Of a DNA stretch of 64,000 bases, positions 33,046 to 44,250 are shown one piece after another (positions within the stretch are counted from its first letter, which is position 1; every line of letters starts with the position of its first letter). Source of the stretch: Aspidiotus rigidus (Eukaryota; Arthropoda; Insecta; Hemiptera; Diaspididae). The position numbers and the translations under genes are program-made. The stretch spans positions 18,015,001-18,079,000 of the forward strand of contig JAVHKY010000003.1 in the NCBI GenBank assembly GCA_035079385.1. The letters run 5' to 3'. Below the pieces are notes generated by a model that was given only the letters and a program-made list of their open reading frames with translations, was not told the DNA's origin and did not search any database.

Positions 33046-33716
33046 CTTTTCTTAAATAATTCTCAAGTATTTACATAGGAAAATTTTTAAGAAGAAATTT
33101 ATTTACACAATGACCTTCTCAAAATACGTTCAAAATAAGATATGAAACCTTCCTAAAACCTTCCCAAAACCTTCCCAAACCTTCTCAAACCCTTCCAAGT
33201 TATAAAACCAACATATTATACCTTGAACTCTGTAACATAACTTATTATAACGCACCCTCATATACTCTTTAACCTTTGTACTTTGTAATGTACCTATAAT
33301 GTATCCATCAACTTCACTATTTAGACCATCAATACTGTATAAATCTCATCTTCTACTTTGTCCTGTAAACTATGAACCCTCTCTTGAACTTTGATAAACC
33401 CAAGCCTGTACTATTCTATAAGCCTAGAACTACCCTATATAAGCTATAAGATTTCATGTACAAAATCAGTCTTAATTCTTGGAGTATTCATTCTCCTACA
33501 GTCAAACGTTGTTCCTGTAGTGCTAAACCCACTTTGCTGTCGAACGGTTTGACTAGAGACTCATAGACCTAAAGTGTCAAATAATAATTTAATATACGTG
33601 TAAAAATCGAATCTATTATTTCTATCTTCTTAAAATTGATCAGACAGTCAACTCGGTCATAACAGTACGCACAAAGTTTGTCCAGACTATTATTCAACGC
33701 AATAATCGCTTCTGCA

Positions 33717-35588
33717 ATGTTCGTTTCAAGACCCATCGACTTGGCCGCTGTAAGTATTAACTGAAATGCTAACAGAGCATATGATTGGAATTCTCTTATA
33801 ATTTAGTCTGAATGATTTTAAGGAATACGCGAAAGTTGATGATGAACTCAAAGAGATCAAGGATCCTTTAATGCAAGTGAGTGCACTGACACACAAGCTT
33901 GTAGCTGAGCGTCAGGACCACCAACGAACCAAAGACGAACGTCAAATAGAACGTCAAATAGCGGAAGCAAAAATTTCGAAAAAGGATACTGAATTGGGAA
34001 AACTTGAATTCCAGAAAGTAAGTCATAATTTTTCTCATCATTTCGTCAATCTGCGGTCTAAAAGGGTTAGGGAAGAATTTTGGCGGGTAGAATCATTTCA
34101 GTAGATAAGTTATTCGAAATTCCTTCAAATTTTTTCGTTCGTAAAACTTCATGACGTGTTTTTTCACCGATGAGTCGAGATAAATTTTTGAGGGCATTAA
34201 GTGTTCACGTGATAGAACTATGAGCCTATTTTCTGTTCATCCTCTCTTCGACGAATTTTAATAATCTGATTTTCTTTCTTTTGTATTTGTATTTTACGTT
34301 TAATTATATCAGTCTAATTTTGATTTCATCATTTCTCAACAGTTGTCTCATTTCATCAGACCGCAGTCTGAAAGGGTTAAGGAAAAATTCAGTTGGGTAG
34401 AATCATTTCAGGAAATGAGTTATTCAAAATTCGTCATGACGAGTTAAGTTACGTATTTCGTCTTTGAAGACAATGGTTGGGCGTTTCTTACGTGATAGCT
34501 GTGAGCCTATTTTTCTCGGATTTTTCTTTTTCTATTCGTCAAAACGTTCAGTACCTACCTTAAAATGGAGTGAGAAAATTAATCAAACTGCAGTAGGTAA
34601 GTTAGTGACGAGTTGAAATTTGAGTTTTTTCTATATGAAAGAAAGCTATTTACGAGTGTATTACGTGTCTTTTTGATGAATTTTTGGGTGTGGTTAGGCC
34701 TATTTTTTGTTCGTCGAATGTTTTCGTCATTCTCTCTCATTTCATCGAACCACAGTCTGAAAGGGTTATAGGGAAAAATTCAGTTGGGTAGAATCATTTC
34801 AGAAGGAGACAAGTTATTCGAACGAGTTGAAATTCGAGTTTTTTCCATATGAAAGAAAGCTATTTACGAGTGTATTATGTGTTTTTTCGATGGGTTGAGA
34901 TTAATTTTAGCATTAGATGTTCACGTGATAGCTGTAAGCCTATTTTTCTTTCTCGGATTTTCGTCTTTCCCAGATAGTAGACGTTTCAAGTTCCTAACTC
35001 ACCCAGTAAAGGAAAAGAATGAAACGGTTGTGCTCAACCAGAAAATAGAAAACTTGGAAAGTGATAAGATAACTTTGAAAAATGAATTATAATGTTTTTT
35101 TTCTTTTTTAACAGGATAATGAACGCGCGGAAAGAATGAAAGATATAGTCTGTCCGGCGATTCGAACTGAATTTGAGGAGTTCGAACAGTTGCACCTACC
35201 AGCGATCAAATTATCCAAGAAGGACATGATTCAGGATATACAGAAAAGCAACCCAAATTTCGTAATTCCGAGCTCTATCGCTAAAGTGGAAGAATTGTCG
35301 TTACATTACGTTTCAATGCGTTACATCCTCAAAAACTGCCAAGACGCGAAAGTCCTTGCCTTCAAAAACCATTTATATTCAAAAGGTTATAATGACGATC
35401 TCATTGCTCGTGTAGCGGGGATATTTTATGAAAAAACTTCGAGTGCGACCCACAATATTTTGGTAGACATGACAGTAAAGGATGTTGAGTTGGCTTTAAG
35501 AAAATACGGTATAAATGACAATGGTACTATCACTATCGCGACAGCTCTTTATGCTGTTAGACGTGATAAAATTAATGAATTTAACTAA
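33717..35588 (+). CDS. spliced coiled-coil gene inside the Polinton-like element
   Basis: Best model: exon 1 33717-33749 (MFVSRPIDLAA, GTAAGT donor at 33750), exon 2 33823-34017 (donor GTAAGT at 34018), exon 3 35115-35588 (acceptor TTTTTTAACAG). All joins are phase 0, giving about 233 residues. Exon 1 and its acceptor are the least certain; a stronger acceptor at 33806 does not keep the frame. Exon 2 is a charged coiled coil with KDERQIERQIAEAKISKKD. Exon 3 holds a globular region (..FEEFEQLHLPAIKLSKK.. to ..YAVRRDKINEFN). An alternative coiled-coil exon lies at about 35013-35092 but ends in a stop. Its composition is less AT-rich than the polymerase genes and it reads on the opposite strand, suggesting host capture or nested insertion. 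Family not recognised. Confidence 0.5.
34018..35114 (+). repeat. tandem repeats in the long intron
   Basis: The block (C/G)AGTCTGAAAGGGTTA..GGGTAGAATCATTTCAG appears three times (about 34055, 34362 and 34750). It is followed each time by TCACGTGATAG..TGAGCCTATTTT-like words (34207, 34490, 34922). The period is roughly 300-390 bp, so the intron grew by internal duplication. Confidence 0.75.
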
Positions 35589-36099
35589 TAAAGATATCTC
35601 AAAAATATCAACTACGTACCAGTTACATTTCAACAATGTTTTTTTCTTTTTGATTTCATCATATCTAAAATCAAATAATTATATGGCAGTAGAAAATAGA
35701 GAAATTAAAATGGTGCGTACCAGCAAAAACTAAAAATGTGTACCAAATAGAGAATTTGTTCCTAAATCGTTGAAAATTATTTTCACTGATTTTGAGTTAA
35801 TTTTTGAAAATTTGATGAAAAATGGTGAAATTCGTCTTTAATGTGATAGAAAAAAACACGATTTTTCTACAAAAAAATTCTCTTGTTGACCTCGTGAAGT
35901 GAACGGTAAGATGAGGTAATATTTTTTGATGTGCAGGCGACTACCTAATTTACTGTCATCTTTATTAAAGTTCAATTATGTCACCTCCCTACTCGCAGAC
36001 AAAATTCCGAGACGAGATTGTTCGTGTATATATACGAACATAGAATTTTAAAAAATGATGCTGAAAAAGTTTGAAATACGGGTCAGAACAAATATGCAG

Positions 36100-36292
36100 T
36101 CTAATTTTAAAAAGTCTATTTTCTTATACCAGATCGGTGATTTTCTTTGAAAAAGTATGAGAAACGAGTAAAATAATGTCTGAATGTTTTTCGGAAACGT
36201 TTGTGCGTTAATTTTTTTTTGGAGTGTATTTTTTGTTAATTTAATGAATTTTTATCATAGGGAAAGTGTACCAAAGACCCGCCCTTACTACT
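36100..36292 (-). repeat. right terminal inverted repeat
   Basis: Exact reverse complement of 25637-25829. The element ends ..CCCGCCCTTACTACT and is followed by the CTTAAA duplication at 36293-36298. Confidence 0.95.
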
Positions 36293-37082
36293 CTTAAATG
36301 CTCTAGTCAATTGGAGTCGATTGAATAACATCCCCCTAAATGTGAAAAAGTGTAGTATAGTGAGTATGGGTCGGAACAGGAACCTCATTCACAACAATTA
36401 CACGATTGAAGGCGAGGTACTGAAGAGGGTGGACGATTTAAGAGATTTGGGAGTACAAATTCAAAGTGACCTCCGTTACAATAAGCACATACAAAATAGA
36501 GTGTCAATAGCAAATCGCAACATGGGGGTTATAATGAGACAATCGAAGTTTTTTAGATGTTCTACAACGCTGAAGGCCCTACACTTCGCCCTTGTCAGAC
36601 CACATTTGGACTTTGCTAATGTTATTTGGCATCCAACAACTGCTTGGCAGAGTGGAATGCTGGAACGGGTGCAAAAGCGGTTTCTAAAATTTTTATACTA
36701 TAAAGACTTTCATTACTTCGACATAACAATACCCTATACCGAGTTGCTCCTGGGTTACGAAACAACCACATTGCAAGTTCGACGAGACCTCAATCTGGTA
36801 ATGATGCTCCGCGACCTACTCTGTACGCGATTGGATTCACCTTCTCTTCTGGAAAAGATAAACTTTTACGCCCCTCCTAGAAGATATCGTACGCAAACCC
36901 TCTTTCAGATCTCCCGATGCCGCACGCTACATTGCCAACTTTCTCCCTTAAATCATGCCATGACCCTTTATAACACAATAACAAACATAGATCCAACTAT
37001 AGATATTTTTTTCGACAGTAAAACACACCTTACAGGGAAAATAATAGGGGCATTTACAGAATTATACAACAAAAGCGGCTAG
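36293..37082 (+). pseudogene. non-LTR reverse transcriptase, 3' fragment
   Basis: C-terminal half of a jockey/CR1-type reverse transcriptase. From the insertion point it reads NALVNWSRLNNIPLNVKKC, the conserved L..W...N...LN..KC box. Then come the thumb region (DLRDLGVQIQSDLRYNKHI) and a characteristic C-terminal block (ALVRPHLDFANVIWHP), with the frame open to the stop at 37080-37082. The piece is split from its upstream part (25581-25636) by the 10.7-kb element. Except for that insertion this half is undamaged, so the host retrotransposon was fairly young. Its 3' UTR contains (TTA)n and (CT)n tracts and ends at about 37495 in an (AAAT)n tail. Confidence 0.85.
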
Positions 37083-37189
37083 GTAGTATTCATACCTGAA
37101 CAATAAAAGAAGAGCGAAGAAGGGGTTCATGAAGGGTTAGTACACGGGTTGGTGGGGGTACAGCAAGGCAGGATTATTGTTGCATCCAA

Positions 37190-37192
<3 letters not shown>

Positions 37193-37232
<40 letters not shown>

Positions 37233-37286
37233 TATTATTAATACATTTTTTTTTTCTTTTTTTTAACTATCATTAATATCAATATT

Positions 37287-37352
<66 letters not shown>

Positions 37353-37375
37353 TTTTTTTTTTTTTGAATTATTGC

Positions 37376-37409
<34 letters not shown>

Positions 37410-37411
37410 TT
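37193..37411. repeat. (TTA)n and (CT)n microsatellites
   Basis: (ATT)n at about 37193-37228, (CT)n at about 37291-37350 and (ATT)n at about 37376-37411, in the 3' UTR of the non-LTR element. Confidence 0.95.
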
Positions 37412-37426
37412 TATTTTAATAGTGTC

Positions 37427-37495
37427 GTCCTATTATTGGCATCATGCTGTTGGACGGCACTTTAAATCCATACTTAAAATAAATAAATAAATAAC
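37427..37495 (+). repeat. non-LTR retrotransposon 3' terminus
   Basis: GTCCTATTATTGGC..GCTGTT.GACGGCACTT ends in (AAAT)n. The same terminus occurs at 54209-54290, so a family-specific 3' end is recognised. Confidence 0.8.
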
Positions 37496-37548
37496 ACTGC
37501 TGACATGCTGTATTGCTGCAGTTTGCATTTCCCATAAGCCCAAGCCAA

Positions 37549-37840
37549 TAGGGTTTGCGAAATAACAGTTTTTCAACTGTTATTGACCGACAACCGAAAT
37601 GAAAAAGTTTGTTGACCGTTTGACCGATAAATGTTTCGATCAAAACGGTCATAACAGTTAGGTTGACAGTTATTTTTCGATGTTTCTTCTTCCAAAAAAA
37701 TGTTTTGACCGTTATGAACCGTTATGACCGAATCATTTTTCAATGGTCCTGACCGTTATGACCGTTTGACCGTTTTAATTTTGAAGTTGACCGGACCGAT
37801 AACCGTTATCCACTTATAATTATTTCGGTCGAAAACCCTA
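37549..37840. mobile_element. hAT-type MITE with 8-bp target duplication
   Basis: A 292-bp element starting TAGGGTTTGCGA and ending TCGAAAACCCTA. It is flanked by CAAGCCAA (37541-37548) and CAAGTCAA (37841-37848), an 8-bp duplication with one mismatch, as expected of hAT transposons. The interior is dominated by GACCGTTATGACCG-like words in both orientations. No coding capacity. Confidence 0.82.
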
Positions 37841-37848
37841 CAAGTCAA

Positions 37849-40800
37849 GTAAACAAGTGAAATGTAAGCAACGGATTTTATATGTGAATTCCCATGAGAA
37901 GAAAATCGGGTTGTTTAGACTATCAAATTTGGAAAAAATCGTACATTCTTAAAGATCGTTGTAATTAGATTCATGAACTAGAGGCTTTTCCATTTTTTAA
38001 GCCACAACACTTCCGTTATTTTTTCACCTCTTAGAAGACGTAAGAATACTTAGAAAAAAACAAAACGTTATCACTGTATAAATTAAATGAAGAAAAAGTT
38101 GTTTACACAGACCGCAGATACAGCCGTAAGGCATGACTTGTGACATCACAAATCGGCCAATATAAATTTAGTACCGCTAGTGTTGTGTCAAAAAGATGAG
38201 TGTTGGGCACATGAGAAAATGAACCAGGATCGAATATGACTGTGCACTATGGAAATTTTCAATATGTATTCCTCTAAATGATGCAAAAACAAACGCGATT
38301 TGTTTTTCTCTTAAGAATAGTATTGCTCCCTGTTTTCTCGTCAATAATCTATCTACTGACCGATTCCAATACGATGAATATTCGATAGGGTTTGCGTTAA
38401 CCATTCAAGGCTCGACACACGATGCTACGAGTAATAAGCAAGCATGAAATGCATTAACCGATCAAAACATACTAGCATAGTTAAGGCAAAGAAAAAATTT
38501 GAAAATTATCAATTTGCTAGTATTCTCTGATTGGTCAACACTTAGTAGCACGTTTGCAAACGGCAGATTTTACTTTTGACGTCAGAGGACAGTCAGCGCT
38601 GTGGGTAGAATAGTGAATTATGAGGTCAAACACAAATTTCTCATAAGATCTATACGTGCTTACAAAACAATTTGATCTTTGATAATATATTCGTGAGACC
38701 TTCAAAATTAACCCTAGATAGATAGACAAACACCTTTCTTTCACTGCAATAAGAAAAAAAATTCACTCTTCTTTGTTTTTTTGCCTACTTGGATTTTTAA
38801 TAACATTGTCTCAGAAGTAAACTTGCGGTTTGTTTGTCCTCTCAGTTACATTTCTAACCGTGTGCTCTATTATCGATCTTTAAAAGTAAAATCCTCCATC
38901 ATTTGTTGTTGCAAATAGTATATGCGGACCCCGTGCGCCAACCGCCAACATCAGCTAATCGCTCACGGACCGTACTCTAGCTCATTATTTCCGATTCTAG
39001 CGCTGCCAGTGAATGCACGGCCCAAATAAGAAGTCGTAGTACGCATTACAGCGAATTACCAGGGCCACCTTAATATTTTTATAAGGGTATTCATGTCCAG
39101 GGTATTGAACCATTGTGGCTCGAAGCCAAGGAGAAGTTAATGAAGATACGAGTAATGCGGAGTTCAGACGCCAGTAAAAAATTTTCAATCACAATATTAG
39201 TAAAAACAAACCATATCTCAAGCATGTTAGGCGCGATGAAAGCTCAAGTTATCACAAGTGATGATGAAGGAGCGGGGGATTCCTGTAGAAAACATTAGAA
39301 CTTTATCAGCGTTGGTGCGCCTACAAATGATCATCTGCGGTGAACTAATTGTGAAGCCGCTTCAAGGACTCAATTCTCACTTGGAGCCGATTTTCTATAT
39401 AGGGAAAACATAAGAAGAGAAAAATATTCTAAAGAGAAATAGGAAGAAACACAAATAGATGAATAGTTGTAGTGTCTCAGCTCAGTTCAAACGGCAATAC
39501 AGAAATGACTAGAAAATAAGAAATTCTCTCATATCTCTTCCAATGAATACGATAATTACTCACTCATTACTTATCTTACCGTTCTTTTTCCAACGACCAC
39601 TCTATCTCGATCGTACATCTCGGCTCTTCATTTATAAACTCATCCTCAACTCGGAGAAACGTTTCCGGTATATTTCTCTTCCATCGACTCCTAATTCCAT
39701 TTGAAAATTGAGGAAACGACTAGCTTCAAGGGATACAAATTAAGTCAGAGAAGAAACATGGGATTGCGCTTCCATATTACTTACGTAATTAGAAAATATA
39801 CAGCAGAAGTTACTAAGAATAATGGTCGTAAAATTATAAAATAGGAAGAAGGATGAACACGTCGACTCGTGAAGCAAACACCGTCTGAAAAAGTCTACAT
39901 TGATAGACTTCATTTAGAAAACTAAAACGGAGTTGTCCATCCAGCTTCCTGAAAGTAATCTATTTAAAAAATTTCAAACTCTTAAATTATTAAAGATGCT
40001 CATATATTTATTGTTCGTACACTGGTTTGCATTTTTCTCGAGAAATTCGTTACGCGAGAGCGCGAGTAAACCCTTCTTAAAAAACATTTTTCACGCTGAA
40101 TTTACATGTTTGAAAATTACGTAGGTCGCGCTGCTTTGCGCGAGAAGTCTCGAGATATTATTTTAGAAAATTATGATGAATTAGAGGATGGCGGAGAGAA
40201 ATGGTAAACGGATTTGAATCTGTTCAAACAATGTACCAACGCTTTTATATCTTTTGTGTAGTAAAAATCGAAAGAAAACCAGGTGCTATCAGCGCTGCAG
40301 CTTTCATCTTTTTCTAAAACCCTAGAAAGTATGACGTCACAAGAAATGATGGATGATTAGAGAGAAAGAAATTCTGAAGAAATTACCAACGTAAATACGA
40401 AGGGGAAAATTCTTCGAAATATAGTTTGCAGACATTGTACAAAATATAGAAATATCTATTACCCTAACTGTTTGAAAGAAAATATCGAGTATGATCGGAT
40501 CTTACGTATACGTACGCACAAATATTCTCCACTCAAAGCATACGTGTGGGTATTGTGAGAAAGTAAGAAATTAATGTTACATTAATCGATTGGGTAGTAT
40601 CTTTTTTTCAAGAAAAGATTACGAAAGGAAGATGGAAAACTAAGAGGCAATATCAGACTGAAACTGATTTGAGGATTTTGTTTTATGTAACTATAATAGA
40701 ATTACAATAAATAGTTTCTAGAATTTGTAAGTCATTCACATACACATTTGTACGCATCGATCACATCAACTTCTCGCGAATCGTCGCGATGCGAAACGTA

Positions 40801-40983
40801 CCTTCTCGCGCTCGCAAATCTGCCTCAATCAGGTGCCCAGCAGAAGTGAACTTCCTCTTTTCTCACTTGGGGTCGAGGATAACTTGTTGTTTCTCAAACT
40901 GTACGTGTGGAAAAGCACCAACCAGTCCCCCCAATGTGAAGTGTCAGACAATTAGGACAGGGCAGCTCGTATAGACTCCACAT
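37849..40983. other. no recognised gene
   Basis: AT-rich DNA; the short frames show no motif or splice pattern that I trust. No hairpin or tandem repeat of note. Confidence 0.4.
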
Positions 40984-40995
40984 TTCCCCGAAAGA

Positions 40996-41488
40996 GTGGC
41001 TCAGTGGCGGAGCGCTACGAACACGGCCTTGTAACCTAAAGGTCCGCGGTTCGATACCAGCTTCGAGCGAGCGTTAACAGTAGCAGGTTATTTCTCGAAC
41101 AATCACTTCCAACATCGTGCTATCTGTTAACGTCACTGAGCCGATCAACCTGTATCAGCAACGAGTCGGATAATCTAGAAGTGGGGATTACCGGCGGTAT
41201 CTAAACGCTCGAACAGGCCTGTGCGATAGACGGGAAGTTGTGGATCTGGTTCAGCGTCGTGAAGACGCGGTTAACCGGCTAAACCAGCAACCCCTATCTC
41301 ACGCACATGCGAGGTAAATAAATAATAAGATAAAGAGTGTGTAATAATAACGCAGCATTTCGTCACCTTCCCAAGCCGGACTAGGGCACCGTGGGAAGCG
41401 TAGTCCTAATACACCGCACCACAGAAATTCATAGATTGTGGTGCGAGGCCGTTGGCCAAAATTGGCGTAAGTGAGGCTGTTATTATTA
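40996..41488 (+). mobile_element. tRNA-derived SINE, complete with target duplication
   Basis: The 5' head contains a near-perfect RNA polymerase III promoter: A box TGGCTCAGTGG, B box GGTTCGATACC. A tRNA-like loop CTTGTAA (anticodon TGT, as in tRNA-Thr) lies between. A tRNA-unrelated body of about 400 bp follows and ends in a TTATTATTA tail. The 12-bp direct repeat TTCCCCGAAAGA flanks it exactly (40984-40995 and 41489-41500), the mark of LINE-driven retrotransposition. Confidence 0.9.
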
Positions 41489-41619
41489 TTCCCCGAAAGA
41501 ATGATGTGGTTATGATCCCATAGTACGGAGTTCGTAGAAATCGGCCTTGAATGTATACGGCTTCAGGATTTTAGCCAATTCACCAGTGATTCCATTTGGT
41601 TCTATCAGAGAAAGAGGAA

Positions 41620-42330
41620 GTAGATGCATGAAGAGAATTCAGTCGATTCAGCTTCTTGGACACAATTTTATTCAGGATAAGCCTTTCGATATCAAGACTT
41701 ATTCCTACAAATTTACAAAGAAAGGATGCACGCTCGACAGAGAGGGTCACCAGGCCGTGCTTGTATCATGGCAATATACGAAACACCTTTGCGCCAAGGT
41801 TGACAGGAGAAGAAGGAGCCAACATATAAATCCAAGAAGTGTGCACTAAAGGAGTGGTTCTGCGGCGTGAGTGAAATACGAAGGTCTAGGAAATTTATCT
41901 CAGTCGTCCGCCGTATCTCCAACGTAAACTTTACTGTGGGGTAATAGGAAATTGAGGAGTAAAAGAAACTCGTGCTAAGTAGTCTCCGGACCGTGCCAGA
42001 GGCAAAGGAGATCATCGACGTGGGGACGTTTCCAACGAGAGGATGCGCCGCATTAAGGATCTCAGCCTCCGTAAGGTTCAGAGGTAGGTCACCCAAGAGG
42101 GAGCCTAAAGGTAACCCAATAAGGACTCTCACTTTTTCTAGAACTTTGAGGAGCCTACGCTTCAGAGTGCAGAAATTGAGCCGAGGGAGATTCTAAGGAG
42201 TACTCTTTCCTGAGGTCAAAATGGACATTCACCTCGGTAATCTTACACAGCGCTTACTGAATAGTGGTCTCGAGAGGAATATTTATAAAATAATCCAACA
42301 ACACTAGAAGAGATGAGCTTAACACACGTC
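41620..42330 (-). pseudogene. Penelope-like reverse transcriptase fragment
   Basis: On the minus strand the conserved blocks appear in order. They are an upstream IPLETTIQ.ALCKIT-like segment (about 42240), LIGLPLGSLLGDL at about 42115, and then in a shifted frame HVDDLLCLWHGPE, the catalytic box (His replaces Tyr as in the copy at 18.6 kb). The main frame follows with YYPTVKFTLEI..TEINFLDLRISLTPQNHSF (about 41860-41945). Downstream similarity fades after 41720. Frameshifts and stops make it dead. No GIY-YIG part seen. Confidence 0.75.
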
Positions 42331-43920
42331 GACTCGCTTCTAAGCCTAGTTTTCGGCGACCTTGATACAGATCGTTTGGGTTGGAATAGGGGGGTTCTTT
42401 TAAACCAATCATTGTACTTCGGACTGCAACCTCATCGGAATCTGTATGACAGGCGTAAGCCCCACTCCTCTCGACAATGATTGTCTAAAGTCATCTGACA
42501 TACCATTACGCATCATCTGGAATTATCAAGTTTTTTCGTTCCCACGTTTGATATAAAGAGCTACAACGGCTGAAGAGGATCGACCGACTGGCTGCTGAAC
42601 CATCGATCTTTCTTCACGGTTTTTTCTTCATTTTTTGTTGTACTTCCTCAGTTTGTTTAGATACGTTCATAATGGTCGTGGTGTCGAAAGCGCTCAGAAA
42701 ATACTTTTTAAATTAAATCGTGGTCGAGTCCCTGTCTTTTTTTTTGTTTTCCACAACGTAGTGAATCGCAATGAAAAGAGGACTGTCAAGTCTGTCTTAC
42801 AGTTACAAGGACTCAAATTTTGACGAACGATACCTTAGCTTGAAGTGCATATTACAATAAACGAAATACGAAATAACAAAAGTGGCAAGAAACCTACTAC
42901 TCGTACATACCGAGTACAGTTTTGAACAATACATACCAGAGAAAAAAAAAATAATAATTGAAAATGTATTTCAATTTCGTGGAAGATTTTCATATTAAAA
43001 AATAGGAAGTAAAAGGGGTCGGTCGTGCCATAAATTACGTGGAATACTAATGGAGAGAAGTTAATTAATTTCGTTGAATTAAAAAACTTGAAAAGTGCTA
43101 AGACTTCTTGAAAAAGAAAATAAGGTAAGTTAACTTGACGACTTTTCAACCAGATAAGAAAACAGAATCGATTATTTTTCAGTAAACGATACGAGTGTAA
43201 TAAAATGACTTGTCCTTTGAATTTATTACAATTAAACGTTCTTAAAAAGCAGCAAAAGTACGAAATATTTATTACTGAACTGCGAGAGAAAGGGAAAAAC
43301 ACTTTATGCAGCGACCAGTGAGTAGGACAGAAGTGGCAAAATATTCCTCGCAGTCTTCTCGAAGTATTAAAAATGACGCTCTCTAATTAATCGGAGCACT
43401 TCGTTCGAATAAATCTCGTCAGTTCAACCGTTCCTCTTCTTCTTTATAAAATATGAAACATTATACTCGTACCAGTTCTATCTATAAAGAAAAGCGAAAA
43501 TATATTTACTTTTACATTTTGAAGTAGGTGAATAGATACGGATCAAATAACTTCATTTCAGATTTCTATATAAATAATATTGACATTTTTTTGCTGACCC
43601 TATTCTTTCTGTAACTTCTGAGTGCACTACTTAAAGAGGGAGTCAGAATGCATCTGAATTCCCGGTGGCATCCATTTGTCAAAGTTTCCGAGGAGTCCTA
43701 AATCAAAGTTTCCAAGACACTACCCACTTTACTTTTGTTGAGCGTACATTCCTTAGGGCGCAAAAATCAACAATCGCATGCTCCAAAGTAGCATTTTTTT
43801 TCTTTTAGGTTTTTGGCAGAAGAGATGGTTTCTGTAGTGGCACTGCGATGAGACCACCGAGGTAAAAACACATGAAGACGGAGAAGACAATTGATTAAAC
43901 TGGCCTAAAGGGTTCTTAAG
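42331..43920. other. no recognised gene
   Basis: AT-rich sequence. A 155-codon minus-strand frame (42835-43302) is Phe/Leu-rich without Met-led domain structure or splice sites and is probably chance. Confidence 0.4.
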
Positions 43921-43929
43921 GGCGACGAG

Positions 43930-44250
43930 AAAGAAACCTGTTGAAAACCACGTCCGCCATCCGCCGTCCGTCCGGCCGGCCGGCAAAACTCGGTACTCGA
44001 AAATTTTCCAAGTCCTCCACCTATCATATGCAATGCTTCATACACAAATTGACTTAGCCCCTTTAATGAGCCTGATATGCAATACTTCAAGGTATCCCCC
44101 TCATAATTATTGTATTATACATAGCTCGGGGATTGGTGTATATAGCCTGAAAGATAGCCCTTTCAAGTAACTAGATATGCAATCCTTCATAGACCAATTA
44201 GCGTTCTCCGAGTCCTTCTCCCATTATATATAGCTTTGAAATCCAAACCT
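43930..44250. repeat. diverged satellite-element remnant
   Basis: AAACCTGTTGAAAACCACG, a CCGCCATCCGCCGTCCG block, then diverged monomers (CTCGAAAATTTTCCAAGTCC..CTATCATATGCAATGCTTCA) in the same order as in elements A and B. Confidence 0.5.

Larger units (their letters stand above)
25637..36292. mobile_element. Polinton/Maverick-like element (10,656 bp)
   Basis: Bounded by identical 193-bp terminal inverted repeats starting 5'-AGTAGTAAGGGCGGG and flanked by the 6-bp duplication CTTAAA (25631-25636 and 36293-36298). AG termini, 6-bp duplications and a protein-primed family B DNA polymerase are hallmarks of Polintons, self-synthesising DNA transposons related to adintoviruses. Content from left to right: three short plus-strand ORFs, a duplicated scrap of the polymerase end, the minus-strand polymerase (broken), a minus-strand zinc-finger protein and a plus-strand spliced gene. 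Polintons are usually 15-25 kb with integrase, ATPase, protease and capsid genes; none is visible here. It is therefore a deletion derivative or an unusual minimal lineage. It interrupts a non-LTR reverse transcriptase. Confidence 0.85.

Noticed and set aside
35013..35092. Extra coiled-coil exon in the spliced gene of the Polinton-like element
   Set aside because: It is phase-compatible at its start but ends in TAA without a usable donor, and the intron is full of tandem repeats.
40985..41070. Functional tRNA-Thr gene
   Set aside because: The A and B boxes are good, but the tRNA-like part runs into a long body with a TTATTA tail and is flanked by a 12-bp target duplication, so it is a SINE.
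42835..43302. 155-codon minus-strand frame as a membrane protein
   Set aside because: Phe/Leu/Ile richness reflects AT-rich DNA read in this strand; no start context, no conserved motif and no splice sites.
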